From Chitinophagaceae bacterium (GTDB taxonomy: Bacteria; Bacteroidota; Bacteroidia; Chitinophagales; Chitinophagaceae): a stretch of DNA of 44,133 bases. The notes below the pieces were generated by a model. It was not told the DNA's origin, did no database searches, and saw only the letters and a program-made list of their open reading frames with translations. A program made the translations under genes and the position numbers. Positions 1-9,260 of the stretch are shown in pieces. Positions within the stretch are counted from its first letter, which is position 1; each line of letters starts with the position of its first letter. Where the stretch lies: positions 1 through 44,133 of the forward strand of contig JALHRP010000034.1 in NCBI GenBank assembly GCA_022841365.1, written 5' to 3'.

Positions 1-666
1 CCACACATCTCTTCCTTTGAGCATAGATACCGGTGTTCTTGTTCTCGTATAAACAATTACTTTCTTTACTGTTTTGTTACCAATCAGTGCATCATCAATT
101 ACACTTTTTAACGGAATTGTTTTTTCGCCTCGATAAGCACCATCGCAGGTAACAATAAATTCGGCTTGTGCATCATATAAACGATCGGCAATACTTTGTG
201 CACTGAAGCCACCAAAGATTACACTGTGTATGGCACCGATTCTTGCACATCCCAAAACTGCATACGCCAACTCCGGTACCATGCCCATATAAATACATAC
301 ACGATCTCCTTTCTTAACACCGTTGTTGATGAGGACCTGTGCAAACTGACAAACACGTTTGTGTAAACGGTTGTAGGTAACAACACGAACACGTTCATCC
401 GGGTGATTGGGTTCCCAGATGATAGCAGGCTGATCGCCCAACTTTTCTAAATGACGGTCAATACAATTCTCCGTGATATTAAGCTTAGCGCCTTTAAACC
501 ATTCTATTTTTGGTTCCTTAAAATTCCACTCCAACACCTTGTCCCATTTTTTTCTCCAATGAAAATGTTGAGCAATATTTCCCCAGAAAGCTTCGGGATC
601 GTCTACACTTTTTTTATAATCGGCATGGTATTGTTCAAGCGAAGTAATTTGATAAGGATAACTCAT
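1..666 (-). CDS. acs: Acetyl-CoA synthetase, N-terminal 222 residues (runs off the left edge)
   Basis: Acetate--CoA ligase activates acetate with ATP and CoA to acetyl-CoA in the cytosol. Reading leftward from the ATG at 666 gives an open frame of 222 codons to the window edge. It begins MSYPYQITSLEQYHADYKKS and contains the family's N-terminal segment with FWGNIA (about 28-33), W-F-K-G-A-K-L-N (about 57-64) and the nucleotide-binding-domain stretch with GDRVCIYMGMVPEL, GCARIGAIHSVIFGGFS and EKTIPLK. The full protein is normally about 640 residues, so roughly one third is present and the catalytic AMP-forming core lies outside. It is divergent from an MHS-type carboxylate/solute transporter, which suggests a shared role in acetate or small organic acid use. 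The ATG fits the usual family start. Identification is very secure; only the 3' part is missing. Confidence 0.96.
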   Translation of the reverse strand, partial: MSYPYQITSLEQYHADYKKSVDDPEAFWGNIAQHFHWRKKWDKVLEWNFKEPKIEWFKGAKLNITENCIDRHLEKLGDQPAIIWEPNHPDERVRVVTYNRLHKRVCQFAQVLINNGVKKGDRVCIYMGMVPELAYAVLGCARIGAIHSVIFGGFSAQSIADRLYDAQAEFIVTCDGAYRGEKTIPLKSVIDDALIGNKTVKKVIVYTRTRTPVSMLKGRDVW

Positions 667-725
667 AGCAAACAATTAATAAAAATGAATTCACAAGTTA
701 AATCAAAATAAACTACAGACTGTTT

Positions 726-737
726 GTAAACGTTTGC
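726..737. promoter_or_regulatory. Palindrome AAACGTTT in the acs/MFS divergent region
   Basis: The 117-bp region between the divergent acs and transporter genes contains GTAAACGTTTGC, with a perfect AAACGTTT core at 728-735. A dyad centred on CG is typical of LacI-family operators, so this could be a carbon-source operator acting on both genes. The motif is seen directly; the regulatory role is inference, and a single 8-bp palindrome can occur by chance. Confidence 0.3.
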
Positions 738-783
738 GTAACCGGGTAGCAAAATGAAACCTGCAATTCATTAATTTCAGTAC

Positions 784-2322
784 ATGAACCAAAACAACAA
801 AGGCATCTGGAAAGTGATCGGTGCTTCATCGCTGGGTACGTTAATTGAATGGTACGACTTTTATATTTTCGGCAGTCTGGCAACAGTTATTGCCGGTCAG
901 TTTTTCCCAAAAACAAATCCAACTGCAGCATTGCTTTCAACGCTTGCAACATTTGCAGCAGGTTTTATTGTTCGTCCGTTTGGTGCGCTGGTGTTTGGAC
1001 GTTTAGGTGATCTTATCGGCCGCAAACATACCTTTCTGCTAACGCTCATGATCATGGGTGGCGCAACATTCGGTATTGGATTAGTACCGAGTTATGAAAG
1101 CATTGGCTTTGCTGCACCGGTGATTGTTTTAATTCTGCGGTTGTTACAAGGTCTGGCTTTAGGTGGTGAATATGGTGGTGCTGCAACTTATGTAGCTGAG
1201 CATGCACCTGTAAACAAAAGAGGATTTTATACTTCATGGATACAAACCACTGCAACTCTAGGCTTGTTTGTTTCACTTGGTGTGATTTTACTAACAAGAC
1301 ATAATCTGGATCCTGATTTAACTAAATCCATTGCAAAGTTTAACGATTGGGGATGGCGTATTCCTTTTCTTGTTTCTATACTGTTGGTAGTAGTTTCAAT
1401 CTACATCCGATTAAAGATGAACGAATCGCCCCTGTTTGAAAAACTAAAAAAAGAAGGTAACGTTTCTGTAAATCCGTTAAAAGAAAGTTTTGGACATAAA
1501 GCCAATTTAAAAATGGTATTGCTTGCATTGTTTGGTGCCACTATGGGGCAAGGTGTCATCTGGTATACCGGTCAGTTTTATGTACAAAGTTTTTTAGAAA
1601 ATCAATGTCGTTTAGATTTTGATCAAAGCAGGATGATTGTGTTATGGGCCATAGTATTTGCAACACCTTTTTTTGTAGTGTTTGGAAGCCTGAGTGATAA
1701 GATCGGCAGGAAATGGATCATGATGGCGGGCATGCTGGCAGGCATTTTATTTTATCGCCCGCTGTTTTCTGTTTTTGTAAAAGATACTGATGTAAAGGAA
1801 TGGGTGAAGCAGGATGTACTCTTGATTCAAACAGATACCACTTTGCTTAACAATAATAATCTGCAGCTGAAGCAAATCAATTCATCCTACAAAAATTATT
1901 ATGGTGCAACGTTTACAAAAATTGAAACGGATACATTAACTCCAAACGGATCGCAATCTGTTTATAAAAAAGATACAACTCCCGTTTTCATCAACAAAAA
2001 ACTGGGGTTAGAGAAATACATCAAATTTATTTTTCTTGTTTGGCTCATGATTGTTTTTGTAACCATGGTTTACGGACCCATTGCCGCTTTTCTGGTAGAA
2101 CTTTTTCCAACTAAGATTCGCTACACTTCTATGAGTTTGCCTTATCATATTGGCAATGGTGTGTTTGGCGGATTAACACCGTTTATTGCAACACTGCTCA
2201 CCACCATTTATACTGGCGATCCATTGACAGGGCTTTGGTACCCCATTATCATTGCCGCACTATGTATGATCATTGGCAGCTTATACATCAGTAATAAAAT
2301 TGATCCAAACGTTAACGATTAA
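784..2322 (+). CDS. MFS transporter, metabolite:H+ symporter (MHS/ProP-like) type
   Basis: Inner-membrane secondary transporter, 512 residues with about 12 membrane segments. The MHS subfamily signature is visible: W-Y-D-F-Y-I-F-G in TM1 (about 23-30), R-P-F-G-A-L-V-F-G-R-L-G-D-L-I-G-R-K around 64-81, and the second-half copy GSLSDKIGRK near 294-303. MHS members carry organic acids, betaine, proline or shikimate with protons; the substrate here cannot be read off. A hydrophilic insertion of about 80 residues (about 333-413, rich in Asn, Thr and Lys) lies between TM9 and TM10, on the periplasmic side by topology. The start ATG is preceded by an A/T-rich stretch without a Shine-Dalgarno sequence. 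A small membrane protein follows 10 bp downstream and acs is divergent, so acetate or related acids are plausible substrates. Confidence 0.88.
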   Translation: MNQNNKGIWKVIGASSLGTLIEWYDFYIFGSLATVIAGQFFPKTNPTAALLSTLATFAAGFIVRPFGALVFGRLGDLIGRKHTFLLTLMIMGGATFGIGLVPSYESIGFAAPVIVLILRLLQGLALGGEYGGAATYVAEHAPVNKRGFYTSWIQTTATLGLFVSLGVILLTRHNLDPDLTKSIAKFNDWGWRIPFLVSILLVVVSIYIRLKMNESPLFEKLKKEGNVSVNPLKESFGHKANLKMVLLALFGATMGQGVIWYTGQFYVQSFLENQCRLDFDQSRMIVLWAIVFATPFFVVFGSLSDKIGRKWIMMAGMLAGILFYRPLFSVFVKDTDVKEWVKQDVLLIQTDTTLLNNNNLQLKQINSSYKNYYGATFTKIETDTLTPNGSQSVYKKDTTPVFINKKLGLEKYIKFIFLVWLMIVFVTMVYGPIAAFLVELFPTKIRYTSMSLPYHIGNGVFGGLTPFIATLLTTIYTGDPLTGLWYPIIIAALCMIIGSLYISNKIDPNVND

Positions 2323-2332
2323 ACTCAACAGC

Positions 2333-2578
2333 ATGAATAAAATAAAACGATTGGCAGGCATTCTCTGGATAGTCATTGGTCCGCTGGCAGCTTTTTATCT
2401 TATAAAAACGGCCGTGCAGGAAATTGCAGCCAAACCTACAGTTGATACCAAAATCCAGTGGTTTGTTTTTGCAGGGGTGTTTATACCCATTGCAATCGGC
2501 ATGATGATTTTCGGGTACTACGCTTTAAAAGGGGAGTATGATCATTTACCCGAAAGCTCAGAAGAGTTAACAGACTGA
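2333..2578 (+). CDS. Small two-TM membrane protein downstream of the MHS transporter
   Basis: An 81-residue protein with two hydrophobic segments (about 8-25, ILWIVIGPLAAFYLI, and about 45-65, WFVFAGVFIPIAIGMMIFGYY) and a short acidic C-terminus (PESSEELTD). The frame stays open back into the transporter gene, but the ATG at 2333, ten bases after the transporter stop, gives a sensible start at the TM1 flank (MNKIKRLAG). Small proteins of this look follow MHS-type transporters in other Bacteroidota, so it may be an accessory subunit or stabiliser of the transporter; that role is inference. No catalytic motif is visible. Confidence 0.75.
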   Translation: MNKIKRLAGILWIVIGPLAAFYLIKTAVQEIAAKPTVDTKIQWFVFAGVFIPIAIGMMIFGYYALKGEYDHLPESSEELTD

Positions 2579-2696
2579 AAAAATAACACAGGCTAAGCAG
2601 CGAAACTGAAACGGGCATGGTCTTTTTTACGTGAAAGAACTGAACCCATTCCCTATTGGTTAGTTCGATGTCTGTTCATATGGTTGGTTTTTTATC

Positions 2697-2726
2697 AAGC
2701 CCCTGTTTTTCAACAGGGGCTTTTGA
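2697..2726 (+). terminator. Rho-independent terminator after the transporter pair
   Basis: A perfect 11-bp stem, AAGCCCCTGTT (2697-2707) with AACAGGGGCTT (2712-2722), has a 4-nt loop TTTC and is followed by a T run. It ends the MFS and small-protein transcript and insulates the secreted protein gene downstream. Confidence 0.85.
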
Positions 2727-2765
2727 TTAGGTTTAATCACTATTTTTAGAACCGTTTATATTACA

Positions 2766-4667
2766 ATGAAGAAATTGGTTATTACTTTCTGCGGCGCTCT
2801 CAGTTGTTTGTTTTTGTTTAACATCACTGCTAAGGCACAATGCTCAGGCAATGTGTTATTTGCTGAAAATTTTGGAGGGTCTCCTGCTACGCCTTTAACA
2901 GGCACCCGTCTTGCTCCCGGCATTACAACCTATTCTTTTGATTCACTGGGACTCATTAATGATGGCGAATATGGCATTCGTAAAACAACAGCAGATATTG
3001 CAACGGGCAATTCACAATACCCTTCCTGGCACGTTGGCACCGACCGTAGCGGCGGAAACATGATGATAGTGAATGCCGATTTTACAGCCGGTAAATTTTA
3101 TGAAACCAGAGTTTCAAATCTCTGCTCGGGTTCACAACTTTATTTTTCTGCATGGGCTGCCAACCTCATCAGACTTGGATCTAACGATCCATTGGATCCT
3201 GTGCTTCGTTTTGAAATCAGCAGTGCAGTTTCCGGAACAGTGCTTGCAAATTTTATTACTCCTGCCATTCCCCGTTTCAGTTCTTTTACATGGACACAAT
3301 ACGGATTTAATTTTTCCTTGCCTGCCGGAGAGAATTCTGTCATACTCCGCATCTTTAACAATCAACCCGGCGGACAAGGCAATGATCTTTGTTTAGATGA
3401 TATTGAATTTACATTATGCGGACCAGCCATCAATCCGGTAGTGAACGGCACTTATCAAAACAACAATACCACCTGCACCGGTACCTCTGTATCATTTGCA
3501 GGCAATGTTGCTTCCGGTTTTTATCTCAATCCAACTTATCAATGGCAATTCAATGATGGAACAGGCTGGGTAAATATTCCCGCCGCTACAACTCCCAACT
3601 ATACACTTAATAATGCTCAGCTGAATAACAGTGGCAGTTATCGTTTACTGGTAGCCGAAAGCGGCAACATCAATTCAACTAATTGCAGGGCCGTATCGCC
3701 ACTTATACCACTCACAGTATTTGCACCGGTTACTCCGGTTTTGCAAAGCAACCAACCTGTGTGTGAAAAAGATACACTGCGTATTTCAACAACTACAAGT
3801 GCGCTGCAATACATGTGGAAGAAAAGCACCGTCAGTTACCCCGTTGATAATGACACCTTACAACTCTTGAATGTAATGGTTGCAGATGGAGGAATTTATT
3901 CACTGGATGTAGTTACAAACGGCGGATGCAGCAGCTCGGCTTCTATTGCCGTTGCTGTAAGATCCAATCAACTGCAACGAACCATTCCTGCAGATACAAT
4001 GCTCTGCGATGCACAAACGCTTTCTGTTAATGCACAGCAACCGCTTGCAACCATGTATTTATGGAATGATGGAAGTACAGCTCCGCTCCGCATGCTGACA
4101 GATACAAGAACATATACCCTGCTTACAAGCGACGGTGTATGCAAACGCACAGACAGTTTTGCCATAACAAGAAACTTTACACCTTCGGTTTATTTAGGAA
4201 ATGATACCACGCTTTGTTTCAACGAGCCGTTAACACTTGTTGCAACACATCCGTTGGCAGATGCTTATTTGTGGAGTACCAACAGCAGCGATTCGTCCAT
4301 CAGTGTTACAACAGCCGGAACTTATACGGTTGCAGTGGGGAATGCCTGTGGCGTTGCAATAGATGATATTGTAATTGACTTTAAGGATTGTGCCGATATG
4401 ATCTTTGTGCCCAACGCCTTTACACCAAACAAAGACCGGTTAAATGATGTGCTGTATGCAAAAGCGTTTTTCCAGGTGGACGAATTTAAATTCAATATTT
4501 ATAACCGTTTCGGGCAAATGATTTTTAGTACCAACTCTGTTCTTACAGGATGGAATGGCAACATTAACAACCAGCAGGCCCCCACAGGATTATACACATG
4601 GACCATTCAATACAAACGCAACAATAAAATATATCAGCAAAAAGGAACTGTACTCGTTATTCATTAA
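2766..4667 (+). CDS. Secreted Ig-like repeat protein with type IX (type B) C-terminal sorting domain
   Basis: A 633-residue exported protein. Residues 1-25 form a Sec signal peptide ending TAKAQ. Residues about 26-215 look like a beta-sandwich domain with LCLDDIEF at its end (carbohydrate-binding/MAM-like layout). Residues about 220-545 hold Ig/PKD-like beta repeats with recurring Y-x-W and D-x-G-x-Y motifs. The C-terminal 85 residues match the gliding-motility-associated C-terminal domain (type B T9SS signal): F-V-P-N-A-F-T-P-N, then D-x-L-N-D, IYNRFGQMIF, G-W-N-G and G-L-Y-T-W, with the final strand GTVLVIH. It is therefore expected to cross the outer membrane through the type IX system and be released or anchored. 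Its ligand is unknown; adhesion or matrix binding is the usual guess. A TATTTTTA box lies about 20 bp before the start. gldA follows directly. Confidence 0.88.
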   Translation: MKKLVITFCGALSCLFLFNITAKAQCSGNVLFAENFGGSPATPLTGTRLAPGITTYSFDSLGLINDGEYGIRKTTADIATGNSQYPSWHVGTDRSGGNMMIVNADFTAGKFYETRVSNLCSGSQLYFSAWAANLIRLGSNDPLDPVLRFEISSAVSGTVLANFITPAIPRFSSFTWTQYGFNFSLPAGENSVILRIFNNQPGGQGNDLCLDDIEFTLCGPAINPVVNGTYQNNNTTCTGTSVSFAGNVASGFYLNPTYQWQFNDGTGWVNIPAATTPNYTLNNAQLNNSGSYRLLVAESGNINSTNCRAVSPLIPLTVFAPVTPVLQSNQPVCEKDTLRISTTTSALQYMWKKSTVSYPVDNDTLQLLNVMVADGGIYSLDVVTNGGCSSSASIAVAVRSNQLQRTIPADTMLCDAQTLSVNAQQPLATMYLWNDGSTAPLRMLTDTRTYTLLTSDGVCKRTDSFAITRNFTPSVYLGNDTTLCFNEPLTLVATHPLADAYLWSTNSSDSSISVTTAGTYTVAVGNACGVAIDDIVIDFKDCADMIFVPNAFTPNKDRLNDVLYAKAFFQVDEFKFNIYNRFGQMIFSTNSVLTGWNGNINNQQAPTGLYTWTIQYKRNNKIYQQKGTVLVIH

Positions 4668-4669
4668 GC

Positions 4670-4689
4670 AGGAAGTGCTTCCTTTTTTT
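4670..4689 (+). terminator. Short hairpin with T tract after the T9SS protein
   Basis: AGGAA (4670-4674) pairs with TTCCT (4679-4683) around GTGC, and seven T residues follow (4683-4689). The stem is short, so this is probably a weak terminator between the secreted protein and gldA. Confidence 0.5.
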
Positions 4690-4693
4690 CATT

Positions 4694-4701
4694 TATTTTT
4701 G
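4694..4701 (+). promoter_or_regulatory. gldA promoter -7 box TATTTTTG
   Basis: This is an exact match to the Bacteroidota -7 consensus TAnnTTTG, 16 bp before the gldA ATG. The implied leader is only about 10 nt. No clear -33 TTG is present; that position overlaps the preceding hairpin. Confidence 0.5.
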
Positions 4702-4717
4702 ACACAAACTCAGCAGC

Positions 4718-5611
4718 ATGTCCATTGAGGTAAAGAACCTGGTTAAAATTTACGGCGAACAAAAAGCAGTGAACGGCATTTCATTTAAAGTGAATAAAGG
4801 AGAGATCGTTGGTTTTCTAGGGCCCAACGGTGCTGGCAAGAGCACCACCATGAAAATGATCACAGGCTATCTGCAGCCAACATCAGGCAATGCAGTCGTG
4901 TGTGATGTTCAGGTGAACGAACATCCCATCAGCACCAAACAAAAAATCGGCTACTTACCCGAAAGCAATGCATTGTATGTTGACATGTATGTGAGAGAGT
5001 ATTTAGAATTTGTTGCAGAAGTGCACCGGATTCAAAATCCAAAAAACAAAATCCAAAAAACAATTGAGCAAGTTGGGTTAACTCCTGAAGCACATAAAAA
5101 AATCAGTCAGCTTTCAAAAGGATATAAACAACGTGTTGGTTTAGCAGCAGCTTTGATTCATGATCCGGAAGTATTGATCTTGGATGAACCCACCAGTGGA
5201 CTTGATCCTAACCAGATTATTGAAATACGTGAAGTGATTAAACAATTGGGTCAAAACAAAACGGTTTTGTTTTCATCACACATCCTGCAGGAAGTACAGG
5301 CAATTTGTGATCGTGTAATCATTATCAATAAAGGAACTATCGTAGCAGATGATCAGCTATCGCATTTGCTGAAAAAAGTGCATGCAGGAGAAGTAATTCT
5401 TGAATTAAAAGAAGATGTAGATGAAACCATCTTCAATCAAATTGCAAATGGCACACGCATCAACCAAACAACCTGGAAATTTAAAACGGATCATCCGGAA
5501 GAATTAAAAAAACAATTGCTTACAATTTCTTTAGAGAAGAATCTCAATATTTTATCTATAAGAAGTGATAGCAGTTCTTTGGAAGATGTGTTCAGGAGTT
5601 TAACTTCGTAA
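4718..5611 (+). CDS. gldA: GldA-like ABC transporter ATP-binding protein
   Basis: Cytosolic ATPase of an ABC transporter, 297 residues. Walker A is GPNGAGKST (35-43), the Q-loop region is GYLPESNALY (about 93-102), the signature is LSKGYKQR (about 132-139), and Walker B is VLILDEPT followed by the D-loop SGLDPNQ and the switch histidine in FSSHILQEV. The N-terminus (MSIEVKNLVKIYG), the length and the 90-residue C-terminal extension ending SLEDVFRSLTS fit GldA, the ATPase of the GldFGA transporter needed for gliding in Flavobacterium. The permease genes gldF and gldG are not adjacent, which is common because gldA is often unlinked. A generic ABC-2 exporter ATPase is the alternative. Its 3' end overlaps the convergent DUF4126 gene by 20 bp. 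Confidence 0.85.
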   Translation: MSIEVKNLVKIYGEQKAVNGISFKVNKGEIVGFLGPNGAGKSTTMKMITGYLQPTSGNAVVCDVQVNEHPISTKQKIGYLPESNALYVDMYVREYLEFVAEVHRIQNPKNKIQKTIEQVGLTPEAHKKISQLSKGYKQRVGLAAALIHDPEVLILDEPTSGLDPNQIIEIREVIKQLGQNKTVLFSSHILQEVQAICDRVIIINKGTIVADDQLSHLLKKVHAGEVILELKEDVDETIFNQIANGTRINQTTWKFKTDHPEELKKQLLTISLEKNLNILSIRSDSSSLEDVFRSLTS

Positions 5612-6158
5612 TCAGCTTCTTCACTATCCAACCAATCAACAACAACATCAGCACTGCAATAACAACCGGTATTGCAAAAGCCAATGCAGTGCCGCCAACT
5701 GCTGCAACGTTTTCTCCGGTTGCTACAACTGCATTTCCTGCACCGGCAGTTGTTTTACTGCTAAACAAACGCAGCAATCCTGTTCCTGACTGAACTGTTC
5801 CTGCAGCTGCACCACCACTCACCAATGCCAGCACCCATTTTACAAAGGGGCTGAATTCAGCAATGGGTAAAAAAGAAGCAGCTAATACTGTTCCTGCTGC
5901 AACAGCAAGTGGTGTAGCAATGGTATCGAGTAAATTATCTACAAAAGGAATATAGTATGCTGCCATTTCCAATACAGCAGCTGTTGCAAAACAAATCAGT
6001 GCAGGCAGGCCGGCCATCCACTGCATATCAACCGGCAAATTGAACCAATGCAGATAAGCCGCAACACTTGCACCCAGCATCGGTACAAAAACTCTGAAGC
6101 CGCAACATGCACTCAACGCAATACCCATCGCAATAGAACTGATCATTTCTGTATCCAT
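5592..6158 (-). CDS. DUF4126 family membrane protein
   Basis: A 188-residue inner-membrane protein with about five hydrophobic segments, small residues (Gly, Ala, Val) and a C-terminal Lys-rich tail (IVKKLITKL). The N-terminal ALSACCGFRVFVPML and the middle FVDNLLDTIATPLAVAAGT are typical of DUF4126. Its function is unknown. The gene converges on gldA with a 20-bp tail overlap and no room for a separate terminator. Its start at 6158 is about 150 bp from the enolase start, giving a divergent arrangement. Confidence 0.8.
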   Translation of the reverse strand: MDTEMISSIAMGIALSACCGFRVFVPMLGASVAAYLHWFNLPVDMQWMAGLPALICFATAAVLEMAAYYIPFVDNLLDTIATPLAVAAGTVLAASFLPIAEFSPFVKWVLALVSGGAAAGTVQSGTGLLRLFSSKTTAGAGNAVVATGENVAAVGGTALAFAIPVVIAVLMLLLIGWIVKKLITKLNS

Positions 6159-6203
6159 ACAATCGTTTGTTATACTTAAAAATAATCATTTCACTGCTTA
6201 TAA

Positions 6204-7598
<1,395 letters not shown>

Positions 7599-7608
7599 CA
7601 GTTGAATG

Positions 7609-7679
7609 TTTCAGGTTTAAAGTTGAAGGTTGTATATGAACCTTCAACTTTAAACAATTCAACTTTAAACTTCTGAAAT
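7609..7679. repeat. Nested inverted repeat between eno and the ftsB-like gene
   Basis: The left arm GTTTAAAGTTGAAGGTT (7615-7631) pairs perfectly over 17 bp with 7639-7655 around a 7-nt loop. A second copy of the right half (TTCAACTTTAAAC, about 7659-7671) is followed by CTGAAA, which can pair instead with the outer left TTTCAG. Two mutually exclusive foldings are therefore possible. There is no T tract, so it is not an ordinary terminator; it looks like a dispersed palindromic intergenic repeat. Confidence 0.7.
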
Positions 7680-7971
7680 GAAATTCCTAACCCATATACC
7701 ATCTGTTTTAAAAAACAAGTATCTGTTAACCATCATTGGTTTTACCATCTGGATGCTGTTTATTGACCGGAATGATTTTCTAACCCAGATCGGTCGTTAT
7801 CAGAAGCTTTCTGAATTAAAAACCAACACCTCCTACTATAATAAGAAGATTGATGCTGCCAAAACCGAGCTGGAAAAGCGCAAATCGGACCCCTCGGCCT
7901 ACGAACGGATTGCCCGTGAAAAGTATTATATGAAGAAGGATAATGAAGATATTTTCCTTTTTAACGAATAA
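7678..7971 (+). CDS. FtsB/DivIC septum-formation initiator family protein
   Basis: A 97-residue bitopic protein. One membrane helix (about 17-32, LLTIIGFTIWMLFIDR) is followed by a coiled coil (about 38-72) and the family's C-terminal block with Y-E-R-I-A-R-E-K-Y-Y-M-K-K (about 75-87) ending EDIFLFNE. FtsB/DivIC proteins bind FtsL and FtsQ/DivIB in the divisome and help activate septal wall synthesis. Location directly after eno is the same as that of ftsB in many bacteria, which supports the call. The start ATG overlaps the end of the palindromic repeat. Confidence 0.9.
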   Translation: MKFLTHIPSVLKNKYLLTIIGFTIWMLFIDRNDFLTQIGRYQKLSELKTNTSYYNKKIDAAKTELEKRKSDPSAYERIAREKYYMKKDNEDIFLFNE

Positions 7972-8064
7972 ATTTCCAGCTTCCTGTACAATACAAGTCT
8001 TTAAACGGCGTTTTTAAACAAAGCATCCTCTGAAAAGCCCCTTCACCAAAAAACAGGATTGCTT

Positions 8065-8298
8065 ATGTCACATAACTTTACACCGGAAGACTTGTTACAA
8101 TACCTCTATAAAGAAACCACAGCCGAAGAATCAGCCGCAATTGAAAAGGCTATGGCTGAAGACTGGACCCTCAGGGAAAAGTTTGAAGTGATTAAAAAAG
8201 CGGCTCATCGTCTCACTAAATTTACGTTTTCGCCCCGCACAGAAACAGTTTTGAATGTGCTGAAGTATGCTCATAAAGAGGTTGCAGAAAAGCATTAA
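8065..8298 (+). CDS. Small helical protein of unknown function
   Basis: A 77-residue hydrophilic, mostly helical protein (MSHNFTPEDLLQYLYKETTA...). I chose the ATG at 8065; a TTG six bases upstream is the only extension. It has no Cys, no membrane segment and no known catalytic motif. The first 30 residues resemble the N-terminal helix of anti-sigma/zinc-finger-like regulators (DLLQYLYKETTAEESAAIEKA) but without the zinc ligands, so a regulatory partner role is only a guess. It lies between the ftsB-like gene and nth with a 48-bp gap to nth. Confidence 0.6.
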   Translation: MSHNFTPEDLLQYLYKETTAEESAAIEKAMAEDWTLREKFEVIKKAAHRLTKFTFSPRTETVLNVLKYAHKEVAEKH

Positions 8299-8346
8299 TT
8301 CTCCAAACTGATCTTTCGCTAATTTCGCCTTCACTCAAATTTCAGG

Positions 8347-8988
8347 ATGACGATTAAAGAACGTTACAAGGCGGTTATTGACTATTTTACTGAGTTTGCT
8401 CCCAATGCAGAAACCGAGCTGTTGTACGACAATCCTTATCAGTTACTTGTTGCTGTTATCCTCAGTGCACAATGCACCGATAAACGGGTAAACTTAACCA
8501 CTCCTTCCATCTTTGAAACATATCCTGATGCAGAAAGTATGAGCAAGGCAAGGTTTGAAGAATTGTTTCCACTCATCAAAAGCATTTCATACCCCAACAA
8601 TAAAACCAAACATTTAATTGGCATGGCGCAAAAACTCATGAACGAGTTTGGCGGCGAAGTTCCTTTAACTGTTGATGAACTGGTAACACTGCCGGGTGTG
8701 GGAAGAAAAACAGCGAATGTGATTACATCGGTAATAGATGCACAACCCAACATGGCGGTTGATACACATGTATTTCGTGTAAGCAAACGCATTGGTCTGG
8801 TAAAGCAAACTGCTACCACTCCTTTAGCAGTTGAAAAAGAACTGATCAAACATTTTCCAACAGAGTTGGTACACAAAGCACATCATTGGTTGATCCTGCA
8901 CGGACGTTATACCTGCCTTGCACGCAGTCCTAAATGCAGAGAGTGCGGATTGCAGCAAGCCTGCCGTTATTTTCAAAAAAATAATTAA
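8347..8988 (+). CDS. nth: Endonuclease III (DNA glycosylase/AP lyase)
   Basis: Base-excision repair enzyme removing oxidised pyrimidines and cutting abasic sites. Length 213 is normal. The helix-hairpin-helix is LPGVGRKTANVI (115-126) with the catalytic lysine K121, and the catalytic aspartate is D139 in AVDTHVFRV. The C-terminal [4Fe-4S] ligands are C190, C197, C200 and C206 in the expected C-x6-C-x2-C-x5-C spacing. A TAATTTCG sequence (8320-8327), one base off the TAnnTTTG box, lies 20 bp before the start and may be its own promoter. Confidence 0.97.
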   Translation: MTIKERYKAVIDYFTEFAPNAETELLYDNPYQLLVAVILSAQCTDKRVNLTTPSIFETYPDAESMSKARFEELFPLIKSISYPNNKTKHLIGMAQKLMNEFGGEVPLTVDELVTLPGVGRKTANVITSVIDAQPNMAVDTHVFRVSKRIGLVKQTATTPLAVEKELIKHFPTELVHKAHHWLILHGRYTCLARSPKCRECGLQQACRYFQKNN

Positions 8989-9175
8989 TCATTGCCGTTA
9001 CTCCAAAAATAAAAAGTGGTTTTTACTAACGCTTTAGCCTAGCCGATTCAACTAATAGTGATCATAATTGCAGATTGCCTGATCCACCAATCAAGGGCAT
9101 CAGTACAGAAACTGTTTAGACTTGCTTACCGGAAAAGCTATTGAAGTTGAACGCCAAAAAAAATTATCCGTTTTT

Positions 9176-9240
9176 GTTAAACAACTTTTCAAGTCTTTCG
9201 TTTTGTTTAACCCGTTAGACCTGTTTTTTAAACAAACAGG
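9176..9240. promoter_or_regulatory. Three alternating TTGTTTAA half-sites upstream of the rhodopsin
   Basis: The 272-bp gap before the rhodopsin holds GTTAAACAA (9176-9184), its exact inverse TTGTTTAAC (9203-9211), and TTAAACAAA (9228-9236). The last lies within a second dyad, CCTGTTT (9220-9226)/AAACAGG (9234-9240). Half-site centres are about 27 and 25 bp apart and alternate in orientation. The last site ends 24 bp before the ATG at 9261. No TAnnTTTG box is present in this gap. Cooperative binding of a regulator is plausible; its identity is not readable. Confidence 0.45.
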
Positions 9241-9260
9241 AAATTTTCACATCAAAACGA

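Noticed and set aside
451-711. Plus-strand 86-codon frame
   Set aside because: It lies antisense to the clear acs frame running 666 to 1, and has no protein-like pattern.
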